Positions 8,409 through 17,635 are shown, counted from the first letter of the stretch. The stretch is 64,000 nucleotides of DNA from Burkholderia contaminans (GCF_029633825.1 NZ_CP090640.1:2728001-2792000), one strand, 5' to 3'. The notes: a model not told the origin generated them from the sequence alone. Made by a program: numbers and translations.

Positions 8409-9344
8409 CTATGGCGAAACCACGGCGTCGGCGGAGCGATCGATCATGGCGGTCACTTCGGCCGCCGTCGGCGCATAGGCGCCTGCATGCGCACAGGCGA
8501 CCGCCGCGCACGCGGCTGCGTAGCGCAGATGTTCGGCGAGTGATGCGTCGGGACGCGCGAGCTGGCTCGCGAGCCAGCCGCCGATGCTCGCATCGCCGCA
8601 GCCGACGGTGTCGGCCACTTCGGTCGGGAACGCGGGCTGGAACAGCACGATGTCGCGATGCAGGAGCTGCATGCCGGATGCCCCGCGCGTGACGAGCATC
8701 GCGGCGTCCGGCGCCCATGCGCGCAATTGCGCGAGCGCGGCGGCTTCATCGAGTTCGGGAAAGAGCCCGCGCAGATCCTCGTCGGACACCTTGATCCAGT
8801 CGGCGAGCCCGGCCAGTCGGCGCAGTGTGTCGCGATACGACGGCGCGGCCATCGGTGCGCGGAAGTTCGGGTCGAACGAGATCCGCTTGCCGGCCGCCCG
8901 CGCTGCTTGCGCAACCTCGATGAGGCGCGACGCGAGCGGCTCGCGCACGACACCGAGCGAGCCGACGTGCACGATCTCGGCTGCGTCGAGTGCGCCGGCG
9001 GGCAGGTCCGCCGGATCGAACGCGAGATCGGCGCTGTTCTCGCCGATGAAGAAGTAATGGGGCGGTTGCTTCGACACGACCATCGCGAGCAGCGGCGCGC
9101 GATCGACCTGCCGGATGAAGCGCGGGTCGAGCCCCGCGTCGGCGCTCTTGCGCATCAGCTCGTCACCGAAGGTGTCGCGGCTGACCGTGCCGGCGAAGGC
9201 CGTCGGCACGCCGAGTCGCGCACCGACGCGCGCGACGTTCCAGCATGAGCCGCCGGCGACGCTGTGCCAGTGCTGCGCGTCGTCGCGGATGAAATCGGTC
9301 AATGCTTCGCCGAATACGATCAGGCGGGGAAACGTCGTCGTCAT
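8409..9344 (-). CDS. PfkB family carbohydrate kinase (fructokinase-like)
   Basis: ATP-dependent sugar kinase of 311 aa. The N-terminus has FGEALTDFIRD and the first signature region GGSCWNVARVGARLG. The second PfkB signature is DTVGCGDASIGGWLASQ, in which the aspartate of GCGD is the catalytic base. It starts at 9344 (MTTTFPRLIVFGEAL), because the upstream extension to 9446 is not family-like. It is the last gene of the minus-strand sugar operon. In Sinorhizobium the frc locus also pairs a ROK regulator, an ABC importer and a kinase for fructose, so phosphorylation of the imported sugar is the likely job. Fructose as substrate is inferred. Confidence 0.9.
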   Translation of the reverse strand: MTTTFPRLIVFGEALTDFIRDDAQHWHSVAGGSCWNVARVGARLGVPTAFAGTVSRDTFGDELMRKSADAGLDPRFIRQVDRAPLLAMVVSKQPPHYFFIGENSADLAFDPADLPAGALDAAEIVHVGSLGVVREPLASRLIEVAQAARAAGKRISFDPNFRAPMAAPSYRDTLRRLAGLADWIKVSDEDLRGLFPELDEAAALAQLRAWAPDAAMLVTRGASGMQLLHRDIVLFQPAFPTEVADTVGCGDASIGGWLASQLARPDASLAEHLRYAAACAAVACAHAGAYAPTAAEVTAMIDRSADAVVSP

Positions 9345-9468
9345 GTCGAAACCTTGTGCCGCGGTGGTATGCGCGGCGATGCAGCGGTTGATCTGAAAAG
9401 ACGGGCAGTGCGGGCCGTCGCGTGCTGCGACGCGGCCCGACACCACCCGGTTGCGCAGTTGGGCGCGA

Positions 9469-10413
9469 TCAGCGCGGGGTGCTCCAGCCCTTGTAGCTCT
9501 TCACGTTGTCGCGCGTGATGAGCGTCGGCTCGATCAGGATCATCGGGTTGGCCGGCTTCTGGCCGTTCATGATGCCGTAGCCGACGTTGACGGCCTGCTG
9601 CGCCATCGCCCACGGGTCCTGGCTCGACGACGCCTGCACGAGCGTATTCGACTTGAGCGCGACCTCGATATCGGGTGCGCCGTCGACCGACGTGATCACG
9701 ATGTTCGGGCGGTTCAGCTGTTTCGCGGCGAGATCGCTGCCGATCGCCTGCGGGTCGTTGATCGTGAACACCGCGTCGAGCTTCGGAAAGCGCGTCAGGT
9801 AGCCCTGCATCGCGTTCATCCCGCCTTCACGCGAGCCCTTGCCGTCCTGGTCGCTCGACAGCACCTTGATGCCGGCGTTTTTCGCGAGCACGGTCTTGCA
9901 GCCGTTGACGCGATCGATCACGGCCGACACCTGTGGGCCGTTCTCGATGATCACGTTGCCCTTGCCGTTGAGCTTCTTCGCGATGTAGTCGCATGCCAGC
10001 TCGCCGGCCTTCACGTTGTTGGTCTGCACGGTCGCGTTCGCGCCGGCCGCCGCGACGTCGACCGCAACGACCGTGATGCCGGCCGCCTGCGCCTTCTTCA
10101 CCGCCGGCTCGATCGCCTTCGGATCGGTTGCGTTGAGCAGGATCATGTCGACGTGTGCGGAGATGAAGTTGTCGATCTGCGTGAACTGCTTGTTCAGGTC
10201 GTAGTCGGCCGATACGGCCGTGACTTTCGCATTCGGGTTGATCTGCTTGGCGCGCGCCTCGGCGCCCTTGACGATCGTGACGAAGTACGGGTTGCCGAGC
10301 GACCCGACCGTGACGCCGATCGATTTGAGCGGCTTGTCGGCCGCGTGCGCGGCGGAAGCGCCGAAGGCGAGTGCGCAGGCGACGGCGGTCAGGGCGGCTT
10401 TGTGCTTGAACAT
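9469..10413 (-). CDS. Sugar ABC transporter, periplasmic binding protein (FrcB/RbsB-like)
   Basis: Periplasmic binding protein of 314 aa in the ribose/fructose (peripla_BP_4) family. A clear signal peptide (MFKHKAALTAVACALAFG, cleavage near SAAHA-ADK) is followed by IGVTVGSLGNPYFVTIVKGAE, the usual first strand. Sugar-contact blocks NATDPKAIEPAVKKAQ and FTINDPQAIGSDLAAKQL are present. It is preceded by the permease gene with an 81-bp gap that holds a hairpin, an arrangement that often raises binding-protein levels over the other subunits. It works with the permease and ATPase below. Sugar identity (fructose, ribose or other) is inferred from the neighbouring kinase only. Confidence 0.92.
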   Translation of the reverse strand: MFKHKAALTAVACALAFGASAAHAADKPLKSIGVTVGSLGNPYFVTIVKGAEARAKQINPNAKVTAVSADYDLNKQFTQIDNFISAHVDMILLNATDPKAIEPAVKKAQAAGITVVAVDVAAAGANATVQTNNVKAGELACDYIAKKLNGKGNVIIENGPQVSAVIDRVNGCKTVLAKNAGIKVLSSDQDGKGSREGGMNAMQGYLTRFPKLDAVFTINDPQAIGSDLAAKQLNRPNIVITSVDGAPDIEVALKSNTLVQASSSQDPWAMAQQAVNVGYGIMNGQKPANPMILIEPTLITRDNVKSYKGWSTPR

Positions 10414-10448
10414 GTCGTTGTGTCTCCGTGAAGTTGCTTGGCGGGCGG

Positions 10449-10468
10449 GCGCAGGGATCGGCCTGCGC
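10449..10468 (-). promoter_or_regulatory. Intercistronic hairpin between permease and binding protein genes
   Basis: A 7-bp perfect stem (GCGCAGG with CCTGCGC) and a 6-nt loop lie in the gap between the two genes. It may act in transcript processing or attenuation within the operon. Confidence 0.35.
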
Positions 10469-10494
10469 CGCCGGGTTGAATGGACGGGCGGGGC

Positions 10495-11532
10495 TCAGGT
10501 ACGGGCCGAATCACGCTGGCGGTAGCGGTCGAGCGCGACGGCGCCGATGATCACGAGCCCCTTGATGATGTACTGCCAGATGTCGGACACGCCGAGCAGC
10601 ACGAGCCCGTTGGTCAGCACCGCGATGATCAGCGCACCGATCAGCGTGCCGACGATCGAGCCGACGCCGCCGACGAAGCTCGTGCCGCCGAGGATCACCG
10701 CGGCGATCGCGTCGAGTTCGTACGACTGGCCGAGCTGCAGGCCGTTGGCCGCATAGAGCCGCGCGGCCGACATTACCGCGCCAAGGCCGGCGAGCAGCCC
10801 CGACGCCGCGTACACGAACAACTGGATCGCCCGCACGTTGATGCCCGACAGGCGGGCGGCTTCCGGATTGCCGCCGACCGAATAGATGCGCATCCCGAGC
10901 ACCGTGCGGCGCAGGATGAACCACGAGATCGCGATCACCGCGCACGCGATCACGACGAGCCACGGCACGCCGAGGATCGTGCCGTTGCCGATGAACGCGA
11001 ACGGCAGTTGCGGATTGAACACGGTCGTGTCGTTCCCGATCAGGCGTGCGACGCCGCGCACGGCCGTCATCGCGCCGAGCGTGACGATGAACGGCGGCAG
11101 GCGCAGGAACGAGATCAGGCCGCCGTTGATCGCGCCGAACACGAGGCCGACGAGGAGCGCGAACGGCACGCCGAGCCAGCCCCAGCCGGGGATGGTCGAC
11201 GCGAGCAGCGCCGCGACGGCCGCGGCGGCGAGCACCGAGCCGACCGACAGGTCGATGCCGCCCGTCAGGATCACGAAGGTCATGCCGGCGGCGAGCACGA
11301 TGTTGATCGACGCCTGCTGCGTGACGATCGACAGGTTCTGCAGCGTGAAGAAACCGTCGGTCAGAAAGCCGAAGCCGATGCACAGAACCAGCAGCACCGG
11401 CAGCATGCCGGCGGTGCGGATCAGCGACTGCATGCGGGCGCGTTGATCGGCGCCGCGCAATAGCGGCGTACGGGTGGCCACCGGCTGGGCCGTCGCGGAA
11501 GCGAGGTTCCGCTGCTTGGTCGGGTTGATCAT
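10495..11532 (-). CDS. Sugar ABC transporter permease (FrcC/RbsC-like)
   Basis: Inner-membrane permease of 345 aa in the BPD_transp_2 family. About ten hydrophobic segments are visible. Family blocks include TGGIDLSVGSVLAAAAVAA, the usual motif after the third helix, LPPFIVTLGAMTAVRGVARL and LGGTSFVGGVGSIVGTLIGA near the C-terminus, where the ATPase docks. The start at 11532 (MINPTKQRNL) was chosen by family length; the frame extends upstream to 11664 over the ATPase gene's 3' end and looks non-coding. It lies 43 bp downstream of the ATPase gene on the same strand. Confidence 0.93.
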   Translation of the reverse strand: MINPTKQRNLASATAQPVATRTPLLRGADQRARMQSLIRTAGMLPVLLVLCIGFGFLTDGFFTLQNLSIVTQQASINIVLAAGMTFVILTGGIDLSVGSVLAAAAVAALLASTIPGWGWLGVPFALLVGLVFGAINGGLISFLRLPPFIVTLGAMTAVRGVARLIGNDTTVFNPQLPFAFIGNGTILGVPWLVVIACAVIAISWFILRRTVLGMRIYSVGGNPEAARLSGINVRAIQLFVYAASGLLAGLGAVMSAARLYAANGLQLGQSYELDAIAAVILGGTSFVGGVGSIVGTLIGALIIAVLTNGLVLLGVSDIWQYIIKGLVIIGAVALDRYRQRDSART

Positions 11533-11575
11533 TTCGGTAACCTGAGTGTAAGAAAGAAATGAAAAAGGGCGCGGC

Positions 11576-13129
11576 TCAGTGCGCGTCGGCGAGCTCGGCT
11601 TGCGAGCCGGTGGCGAGCGCGATGATGGCTTCCTGCGTGATGGGAGTCGGCGTGTATCCGCCAAGCTCTCCGGCGATTTCCCCTTCGCGCATCACGAGCA
11701 CGCGGTCTGCGACACCGATGATCTCCGGCAGTTCGCTCGAGATCACGATGACACCCACGCCGGCCCGGGCCAGTTCGTTGATGATCCGGTAGATCTCGGA
11801 TTTCGCGCCGATGTCGACGCCGCGCGTCGGTTCATCGAGAATCAGCACGCGCGGCTTCGTCTCGAGCAGGCGCGACAGCAGCACTTTCTGCTGGTTGCCG
11901 CCCGACAGCGCGCCGACGTTGACGTTCGCGTTCGGCACGCGGATCGACAGCGACGCAATGGCGTCCTGCGCGCGTTCGGCGCCGCGCGCGAGATCGAGTG
12001 CACCGAGCCGCGCGTCTCGGTTGCAGACCGAGATGTTGATGTTGTCGCGCACGCTCATGTCGAGGAACAGGCCCTGGCGCTTGCGGTCTTCGGTCAGGTA
12101 GACGAGGCCCGCGTCGATTGCGTCGCGCGGCGAGTGCGCGCCGAACGTGCGTTCGCCCACCTTCACGTCGCCGCGCACACGTGGTTCGGCGCCGAAGATC
12201 AGCCGCGCGAGTTCGGTGCGGCCTGCACCGACGAGCCCCGCGATGCCGAGCACTTCGCCGGCGTGCAGGTCGAGGCTGCAGCCGCGCACGCGCGCGCCGT
12301 CGGCGATGTCGCGCACCGACAGCAGCAGGTGGCCGGGGTCGTACGGTGCATGTTCCTTCTTGTAGAAGCCGGAGATGTCGCGCCCGACCATCATCGCGAC
12401 GAGGCGCTCGGCCGACAGCGATGCGCGTTCGAGCGTGCCGACGTACGTGCCGTCGCGCAGCACCGACACCCGGTCGGACAGCTCGTAGATTTCCGCCATC
12501 CGGTGGCTGATGTAGATGATCGCGAGACCTTCCTCGCGCAACTGGCGGATCAGGCGGAACAGGTGCTCGGTTTCGCGCGAGGACAGCGGCGTGGTCGGCT
12601 CGTCCATCACGAGGATGCGTGCGCGGGTGTGCACGGCACGCGCGATCTCGACGAGTTGCTGCTCCGCGATCGACAGCGTACCGACGAGTGTGTCGGGGCC
12701 GAACGATGCACCGAGGCGCGCGAGCACGTCCTCGCAGCCGCGCGCCATCGCCGCGCGGTCGATCGTGCCCCAGCGCCGGTTGCCGCGCCGCAGTTCGCGG
12801 CCGATGTAGATGTTTTCCGCGACGCTCAGGTTCGGCGACAGGCACAGTTCCTGGTAGATCACCGCGACGCCCGCATCGCGCGCGGCAAGCGGGCCGTCGA
12901 TGTCGATGCGGGCGCCGTCGATCAGGATCTCGCCGCCGGCGTCGGCGCGGTATGCGCCCGACAGGATTTTCATCAGCGTCGATTTGCCGGCGCCGTTTTC
13001 GCCCATCAGCGAGTGGATCTCGCCGGGATAGACGGTCAGGCTGACGTTGTCGAGCGCGCGCACGGCCGGGAACGTCTTGCTGATCCCGCGCATCTCGAGC
13101 AACGGGCGGGGCGACTCAGATCGCGACAT
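11576..13129 (-). CDS. Sugar ABC transporter ATP-binding protein (FrcA/RbsA-like)
   Basis: Tandem ATPase of 517 aa. Half one holds Walker [17 protein letters not shown], signature [15 protein letters not shown] and Walker [14 protein letters not shown]. Half two lacks a proper Walker A, showing [16 protein letters not shown] as is normal for RbsA/MglA-type proteins, but has signature [15 protein letters not shown] and Walker [15 protein letters not shown]. The start at 13129 ([13 protein letters not shown]) gives the family length and lies 14 nt inside the end of the ROK regulator gene, which shows translational coupling. It energises the permease and binding protein encoded downstream. Confidence 0.95.
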   Translation of the reverse strand: MSRSESPRPLLEMRGISKTFPAVRALDNVSLTVYPGEIHSLMGENGAGKSTLMKILSGAYRADAGGEILIDGARIDIDGPLAARDAGVAVIYQELCLSPNLSVAENIYIGRELRRGNRRWGTIDRAAMARGCEDVLARLGASFGPDTLVGTLSIAEQQLVEIARAVHTRARILVMDEPTTPLSSRETEHLFRLIRQLREEGLAIIYISHRMAEIYELSDRVSVLRDGTYVGTLERASLSAERLVAMMVGRDISGFYKKEHAPYDPGHLLLSVRDIADGARVRGCSLDLHAGEVLGIAGLVGAGRTELARLIFGAEPRVRGDVKVGERTFGAHSPRDAIDAGLVYLTEDRKRQGLFLDMSVRDNINISVCNRDARLGALDLARGAERAQDAIASLSIRVPNANVNVGALSGGNQQKVLLSRLLETKPRVLILDEPTRGVDIGAKSEIYRIINELARAGVGVIVISSELPEIIGVADRVLVMREGEIAGELGGYTPTPITQEAIIALATGSQAELADAH

Positions 13130-14363
13130 GGTTGACCTCCTGCGAGTCGGTGCGGGCGCCCTTGAGGATGCCGGCCCGCGGGGAGAAGTTGAAGAACATC
13201 GGCAGCGTGGCCGCACCGATCGCACCGGCATCGGCGCCGAACGTGCCGCGTACGAGCACCGGCGTGCCGCGCGCTTCGGGCGCGGTGGCCACGAGCGCCG
13301 CGCGCAGGCGCGTCGTGACCGCGTCGAGCAGGCCCGCGTCGGTATCGGCGTCGAGCACGACCACCGGCGCATCGACCACGCACAGCACCGCGCGCAATGC
13401 CGGCGCCAGCGCGTCGACGCAATCGTCGATCCATTCGTCGACGGCGGGCAGGCCGCGAGCGATGCACGCTTCGAGATCGGCCCGGTTGTCGACCGTCTCG
13501 CCGTGATGGCGCAGATGGCGTACGAGCGCATGCAGCGATGCACGCGCGAGCAGGATGTCCCACGGGCCGCGCGGCGGCGGCGCGGAGGCCAGCCGGCTCG
13601 GCGGCACGGGGATGACCGCGATGTCGCCCGCATTGCCGGTCACGCCGCGCAGGCAATCGCCGTCGATCGCGATGCCGCCGCCGATCGCCGGCCCGATGAA
13701 CAGGTAGACGAAGTCGTCGCACTGCCGGCCGTATCCGTAGAACAGTTCGGCGATCGCGGCCGCGTTGCCGTCGTTTTCGCCGAATACCGGCAGCGACAGC
13801 GTGCGGCCGAGGTCGGCCGCGAAATCGACGTCCTCCCACGCGCGGAACGTGTCGGGTGCGAGGCCGAGCTCGCGCATCCACGCGCCGAGGTTGTAAGGCT
13901 GCGCGACGCCGACGCCGGTCAGGCGGGCGCGCTCGTGGTCGGGGAGCAGCGCCTGCATCGCGTCGATGTCGTGGCGGACGATTTCGAGCACATCGGCGGG
14001 CGGCGGCAGCAGCGTGTCGTGCGAGCGGCGGCCGAGCACGTCGCCGGCGAAGTTGACGAGTGCCGTTTCGATGCGCATGCGGTCGAGATGGACGCCGATG
14101 CCGAACGCGCCGCTCGGGTCGAGGCGGATCAGTGAGGCCGGCTGGCCGCGCTGGCCTTCGGTGCGGCCCGCGAATTCGATCAGCTTCGCATCGGCGAGCG
14201 ACGCGATGATGCTGCCGACCGCCGTTCCCGTCATGCTCGCGAGGCGGGCGAGGTCGGCCTTCGACGCGCTGCCTGCGCGGCGCAACGTCTTCAGCAGCAG
14301 GCGCTCGTTGTAACGGCGCACGTTGGCCGAGTTGCTTCCCTGGCCGAAGTGCGGGCTTCTCAT
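13116..14363 (-). CDS. ROK family transcriptional regulator of the sugar operon
   Basis: Sugar-sensing repressor of 415 aa, first gene of the operon. The N-terminus has a winged HTH ([19 protein letters not shown], then [19 protein letters not shown]) and the rest is a ROK fold with [15 protein letters not shown] and [19 protein letters not shown]. The cysteine zinc motif found in many ROK proteins after the GH residues is absent; [19 protein letters not shown] occupies that place. The ATG at 14363 follows AAGGAGACG closely; the ATG at 14378 would place the ribosome site inside the gene. The stop overlaps the ATPase start. A perfect inverted repeat 37 bp upstream is the presumed operator. FrcR-like function is inferred from context. 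Confidence 0.9.
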   Translation of the reverse strand: MRSPHFGQGSNSANVRRYNERLLLKTLRRAGSASKADLARLASMTGTAVGSIIASLADAKLIEFAGRTEGQRGQPASLIRLDPSGAFGIGVHLDRMRIETALVNFAGDVLGRRSHDTLLPPPADVLEIVRHDIDAMQALLPDHERARLTGVGVAQPYNLGAWMRELGLAPDTFRAWEDVDFAADLGRTLSLPVFGENDGNAAAIAELFYGYGRQCDDFVYLFIGPAIGGGIAIDGDCLRGVTGNAGDIAVIPVPPSRLASAPPPRGPWDILLARASLHALVRHLRHHGETVDNRADLEACIARGLPAVDEWIDDCVDALAPALRAVLCVVDAPVVVLDADTDAGLLDAVTTRLRAALVATAPEARGTPVLVRGTFGADAGAIGAATLPMFFNFSPRAGILKGARTDSQEVNHVAI

Positions 14364-14399
14364 GGCGTCTCCTTCCATGGTGCGCCGTTCGGTGGCGCA

Positions 14400-14426
14400 T
14401 TAAATAAATCACGTTGATTTATTTAA
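14400..14426. promoter_or_regulatory. Perfect inverted-repeat operator of the ROK/sugar operon
   Basis: Arms TTAAATAAATCA (14400-14411) and TGATTTATTTAA (14415-14426) are perfect complements around a 3-bp spacer CGT. It is a very AT-rich island in GC-rich DNA and lies 37 bp upstream of the ROK start codon. Its length and symmetry suit a dimeric repressor, most simply the ROK protein itself. Confidence 0.75.
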
Positions 14427-14749
14427 CCGCGTGAGCGGCCGCATGTCAGCCTAGGGAAATCCCGGTTTTGGGGCGGAGGCGGGGTGCTGCGGCGGGATGT
14501 CGGGAATCGGGGATGGCGTGCGGCGAAGTGGTCTGAGCGCGTGGCACCGGGTCGTTGCCCGATTTACCGCTTGTCGTGCCGGCTCGCTGGCGGACGCGCA
14601 ACCAAAGCGACTGCTTTGCTTTCGAGGACGGGGAGGGAGGTGTGTTTCCGGCGCCGGAAATGAAAAATGTCCGCTGTCAAGTCTTTGATGTAGACGGACA
14701 GTTCCGTAAAAGGTCTTATGGAATAACAGGTTAGTCCATATTTTGGTCG
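14427..14749. other. Gene-free stretch at the chromosome/island transition
   Basis: No credible gene is seen. Up to about 14640 the base composition is like the left-hand chromosome; after about 14660 it becomes AT-richer. The short open frames present show no family resemblance and no ribosome site. No tRNA gene was recognised here. Confidence 0.5.
14660..14667. other. Candidate Tn4371-type attachment core
   Basis: The octamer ATGAAAAA is the complement of TTTTTCAT, the target reported for Tn4371-family elements as I recall it. It sits at the composition change and about 260 bp before a trbB remnant. An 8-mer can occur by chance, and no second copy was found at the other end of the trb block. 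Confidence 0.3.
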
Positions 14750-14924
14750 CTACGCATCCTTGCTGATTTGCGAGCTAGGTGCCACATAGGCGCTTTGCAG
14801 TGGCAAACGTAAGGATGTCTCAGCGAGCAAAGTCGCATCATCAAAGTTTCGGTCTATCACCATCTTCCTACAGAAGGCAGTTCGAGAAGGGCGTTTATCG
14901 TGTTTGCCCCCCCAATCTGCCAAT

Positions 14925-15100
14925 CGATAGCTCGCACCGTCGAAGCCGATGATGCGGGCGATCCATTTCGATGTGGCACTTGCGCCTGCGTCCGGTGATG
15001 TTGGCCGCGTGTGTCCTGTGCCAATGGGATCGCGCCCATGGGGCGCTTGCGCAACGCGAAGGCTGAGGCGGGCGGTAGGATGCTCTCGAAGCGTTCGCCC
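14925..15100 (-). pseudogene. trbB: Decayed trbB fragment
   Basis: Two pieces of a conjugative ATPase gene are fused in the wrong order of spacing. The upstream piece encodes GERFESILPPAS and FALRKRPMGAIPL, matching GERFEGILPPAA and FALRKRAIGVIPL of the intact TrbB at 44904-45953. The second piece, in another frame, encodes IARIIGFDGASYRLAD, matching IARVVGFDGAGYRLAD near that protein's C-terminus. Roughly 500 bp containing the Walker A region are missing between them, and a 1-bp length change shifts the frame near 14965. It cannot make a working ATPase. It shows that a second trb element once lay here. Confidence 0.75.
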
Positions 15101-15158
15101 CAACGAGGTCTGCTTCTATGGGGCATGCCAGTGCAAGCGACTGCTGGAGGCGCAGTAA

Positions 15159-16061
15159 TCACATGGGAGCCGTGTCGATGGGTTGTTCAGGCTCGGCACG
15201 CGAGCAGTACTGCTCTACCCACTTCACGGACTGAGCGATGCCTCCGAATGGAAAGAAATGCAGGCTCACCTTTCCATGTGCTTCGGTCAGGCGGGTGGTC
15301 AGACGATCCACAAAGAGATCCGGGCCTGCTATGCCGAACAGCTTGCTGATCGAGATGCCGTACTTGGACAACATCGACGCGCATGCGCTAACGCCACACA
15401 AGGCGGCATAGCGCGCCAGCACCGCCACGCCTGCAGGGCCCGGCACGCCCACGCGTACGGGATGTTCGACGCCACGCCCGCGCAGGGCTTCCAGCCAGGC
15501 CAGCACGATGTCGGCATCGAAGGCAAATTGCGTGACGATCAAGGGCGCCATGCCGCGCCCTTCGATGCAGCGACACTTGTGTTCGAGCACTTTCCAACGA
15601 TCAGATGTGCTCATGACCGGATGGCCCTCGGGATGGCCACCCACGCCGACCATCTGAATGCCCGAGCGCTCGAACACGCCTGATTCGATCAGTGAGGAGC
15701 TGTCGGCAAACGGCCCCAGCGGGGTGGACGGATCTCCAGCGATCACGAAGCAACGCTTGACGCCGGCTTCCGCGACCGCGCGCTGGATGAACGACTCCAG
15801 TTTTGCGAACGAGGCGATACGGCGTGCAGCGAGGTGAGGCATGGGCTCAAAGCCGAGTCCGCGAACGGCCTGCGCTGCGGCCAGTCGCGCGTCGTTGTCC
15901 TGGTTCGCCAGGTAGGGAATGGAAATGGTTGACCCGGGCAATACACGCGGCGCCGCTGCGGTCAGCGCAGAGATATCCTTCGCGTTGACCTCTAACGAAT
16001 AGGCGTCGGTGATGTTGCCGATGGGCTTGGACTTGTCGGAATGAAGCAAGGGGCTTGCCAT
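15159..16061 (-). CDS. Methylenetetrahydrofolate reductase family protein
   Basis: About 300-residue protein of the MetF flavin-dependent reductase family, which interconverts 5,10-methylene- and 5-methyl-tetrahydrofolate. It shows SLEVNAKDISAL at the start of the barrel, ISIPYLANQDNDARLAAA, CFVIAGDPSTPLGPFADS (the flavin/folate region), VGVGGHPEGHPVM, and LIVTQFAFDAD followed by HPVRVGVPGPAG. It is the divergent short form often found beside tetrahydrofolate-dependent demethylation genes rather than the biosynthetic MetF. The start at 16061 (MASPLLHSDK) gives the family length; an in-frame ATG at 16178 overlaps the queH end and adds a non-conserved head. Neighbours are queH and a metR-like fragment. 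Whether it serves methionine synthesis or C1 catabolism is not clear. Confidence 0.8.
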   Translation of the reverse strand: MASPLLHSDKSKPIGNITDAYSLEVNAKDISALTAAAPRVLPGSTISIPYLANQDNDARLAAAQAVRGLGFEPMPHLAARRIASFAKLESFIQRAVAEAGVKRCFVIAGDPSTPLGPFADSSSLIESGVFERSGIQMVGVGGHPEGHPVMSTSDRWKVLEHKCRCIEGRGMAPLIVTQFAFDADIVLAWLEALRGRGVEHPVRVGVPGPAGVAVLARYAALCGVSACASMLSKYGISISKLFGIAGPDLFVDRLTTRLTEAHGKVSLHFFPFGGIAQSVKWVEQYCSRAEPEQPIDTAPM

Positions 16062-16152
16062 ATCTGGCGACTGTTGGGAGAGTTCCGACCCGCCAGCGCT
16101 GATCGGGTCGGTTGGAAGCCATGGAGCGGCATCGCTCACCCGGCAAGGCGCG

Positions 16153-16821
16153 TCAATCTTTGGGGGGCTGTTCGTCACCGTAGAACGTCACGCCGAGCTG
16201 GATGCGCTCGCGGCCGCTTTCCACGCGGTGGCGGTTCGTGTCGCGCAGCGAGTAGACGCAGCCGCAGTATTCCTGTTGGTAGAAGTTCTCGCGCTTGCTG
16301 ATCTCGATCATGCGCGCCGAGCCGCCGCCCTTGCGCCAGTTGTATTCCCAGTACATCAGGCCAGAGTACTTGGCCGCCGCACGCACGCCGCAGTCATTGA
16401 TCTGCTGCATGTTCTTCCAGCGCGAGATGCCCAGGGAACTGGTGATCACCGGAAAGCCGTGCTCATGCGCATACAGCGCCGTGCGCTCGAAACGCATGTC
16501 GAAGCACATGGTGCAGCGCACGCCGCGTTCGGGCTCGTGCTCCATGCCCTTGGCGCGCTCGAACCAGTTGTCCCGGTCGTAGTCCGCATCGACGAAGGGC
16601 ACGCCGAACTGCTCCGCGAAGCGGATGTTCTCGTTCTTGCGCAGCTCGTATTCCTTGAGCGGATGAATGTTGGGGTTGTAGAAAAAGATGGTGTAGTCAA
16701 TGCCCGAGGCCAGCATGGCCTCCATGACCTCGCCTGAGCACGGCGCGCAGCACGAATGCAGCAGCACCTTGTCGTGGCCTCCGGGCAGCGCAAGCGCTTT
16801 GCGTTCGACGGTGGTGTTCAT
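16153..16821 (-). CDS. queH: Epoxyqueuosine reductase QueH
   Basis: 222-aa member of the QueH (DUF208) family, which reduces epoxyqueuosine to queuosine in tRNA without cobalamin. The iron-sulfur cysteine motifs are all visible: CCAPC at residues 24-28, RCTMCFDMR in the middle, and YCGC near residue 185. Other conserved blocks are [35 protein letters not shown] and [16 protein letters not shown]. Its start overlaps the end of the metR-like fragment by 4 bp (ATGA-type), so the two were once one transcript. A queuosine gene in an accessory block is unusual but not unknown. The family call is strong. Confidence 0.92.
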   Translation of the reverse strand: MNTTVERKALALPGGHDKVLLHSCCAPCSGEVMEAMLASGIDYTIFFYNPNIHPLKEYELRKNENIRFAEQFGVPFVDADYDRDNWFERAKGMEHEPERGVRCTMCFDMRFERTALYAHEHGFPVITSSLGISRWKNMQQINDCGVRAAAKYSGLMYWEYNWRKGGGSARMIEISKRENFYQQEYCGCVYSLRDTNRHRVESGRERIQLGVTFYGDEQPPKD

Positions 16822-17318
16822 CCCTTGGCTCCTTGGGCAATAGCGGTGGTGGCAGTTGCAGGCTGGCGGGCCAGTTCGACGAAGGCCCGCACGTAGTCAA
16901 TGGCGGTATCCGCCTCGCGTGCGCCCAGGAAGATCTGCTTGGCAATACCGCGCGCGCCCAGCCGCACAGGCACCACGTCCATCCTGGCCGCATATTCCTC
17001 GACCAGCCAGCGCGGCAGCGCGGCGACACCGCGGCCGCTGGCCACCATCTGCACCATGATGTCGGTGGTTTCGATGGCTTTGTGGCGCTTGGGCGTCACG
17101 CCGGCCGGCAACAGGAACTGGCTGTAGATGTCCAGGCGTTCGATGTCCACGGGGTAACTGATGAGCACTTCCCGGGTCAGCTGCTGGGGCTTCACGTAGG
17201 CCGTAGAAGCCAGGGGGTGGTCTTTGGCCACGACCAGCACCTGCTCGTAGTCGAACACGGGTTCGAACTTCAGCCCCGGCTTGAACAGCGTGTTGATTTC
17301 CACCCAGAAGTGACCCAC
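16818..17318 (-). pseudogene. LysR-type regulator (MetR-like), 5' end missing
   Basis: Only the effector-binding half of a LysR protein remains. FEPVFDYEQVLVVAKDHPLAS, ISYPVDIERLDIYSQFLLPAG and MVQMVASGRGVAALPRWLVEE match the MetR subgroup that responds to homocysteine. The DNA-binding HTH (about the first 130 residues) is absent. The first eight codons (MGHFWVEIN) are translated from one arm of an IS-end-like inverted repeat, so the truncation point is near 17290. Position beside a metF-like gene fits a lost MetR-type regulator. As it stands it cannot bind DNA. Confidence 0.8.
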
Positions 17319-17355
17319 TAGCCCCCGGTGGGTCAGTTCTGCGTGGAAATCAACA
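17291..17355. repeat. 28-bp inverted repeat, IS-end-like, at the metR truncation
   Basis: Left arm 17291-17318 and right arm 17328-17355 are complementary at 26 of 28 positions around a 9-bp spacer (TAGCCCCCG). The arms begin TGTTGATTTCCACC. The position exactly at the break in the metR-like gene suggests terminal sequence left by an insertion element; the family is not certain. Confidence 0.6.
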
Positions 17356-17371
17356 GCCTAGATTCATTGAG

Positions 17372-17635
17372 ATGCATCAAAGCAGTCTATCAGCGACAAC
17401 GCACCTCGTCGTCTGCGTGAACTCTAAGGCAGACCCTAAAGGGGCGAGGGAGACACTTTCGGCGGTGCATCTCAACACTCTGCGCAGTGCGGTTGTATTA
17501 GACCTAGGGTTCAGCCGTGCAGTCCAAGAACTCGCAAAGCAGCGTCACCTCTACTACGAGCCGAATGTAATGACCTCAGCTGAAACGTCCTGGGTTGAAA
17601 CCACTATCAGAGGCCAAGAACGATCAGTGTTGTAG
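17372..17635 (+). CDS. Uncertain small open reading frame
   Basis: An 87-codon frame starting ATG at 17372, just after the inverted repeat, encodes a protein that I do not recognise (for example SRAVQELAKQRHLYYEPN). No ribosome site is evident upstream. Base composition is moderate GC, unlike the GC-rich genes on the left. It may be a fragment of a larger gene cut by the inverted-repeat element. Nothing else recognisable is seen from 17636 to 17861. Confidence 0.25.
   Translation: MHQSSLSATTHLVVCVNSKADPKGARETLSAVHLNTLRSAVVLDLGFSRAVQELAKQRHLYYEPNVMTSAETSWVETTIRGQERSVL

Noticed and set aside
14497..14688. Small open frame in the gap after the sugar operon
   Set aside because: No ribosome site or family resemblance, and it spans the composition change.
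14427..14749. tRNA gene as an integration site
   Set aside because: I looked for an acceptor stem, T-loop and anticodon loop pattern and found none.
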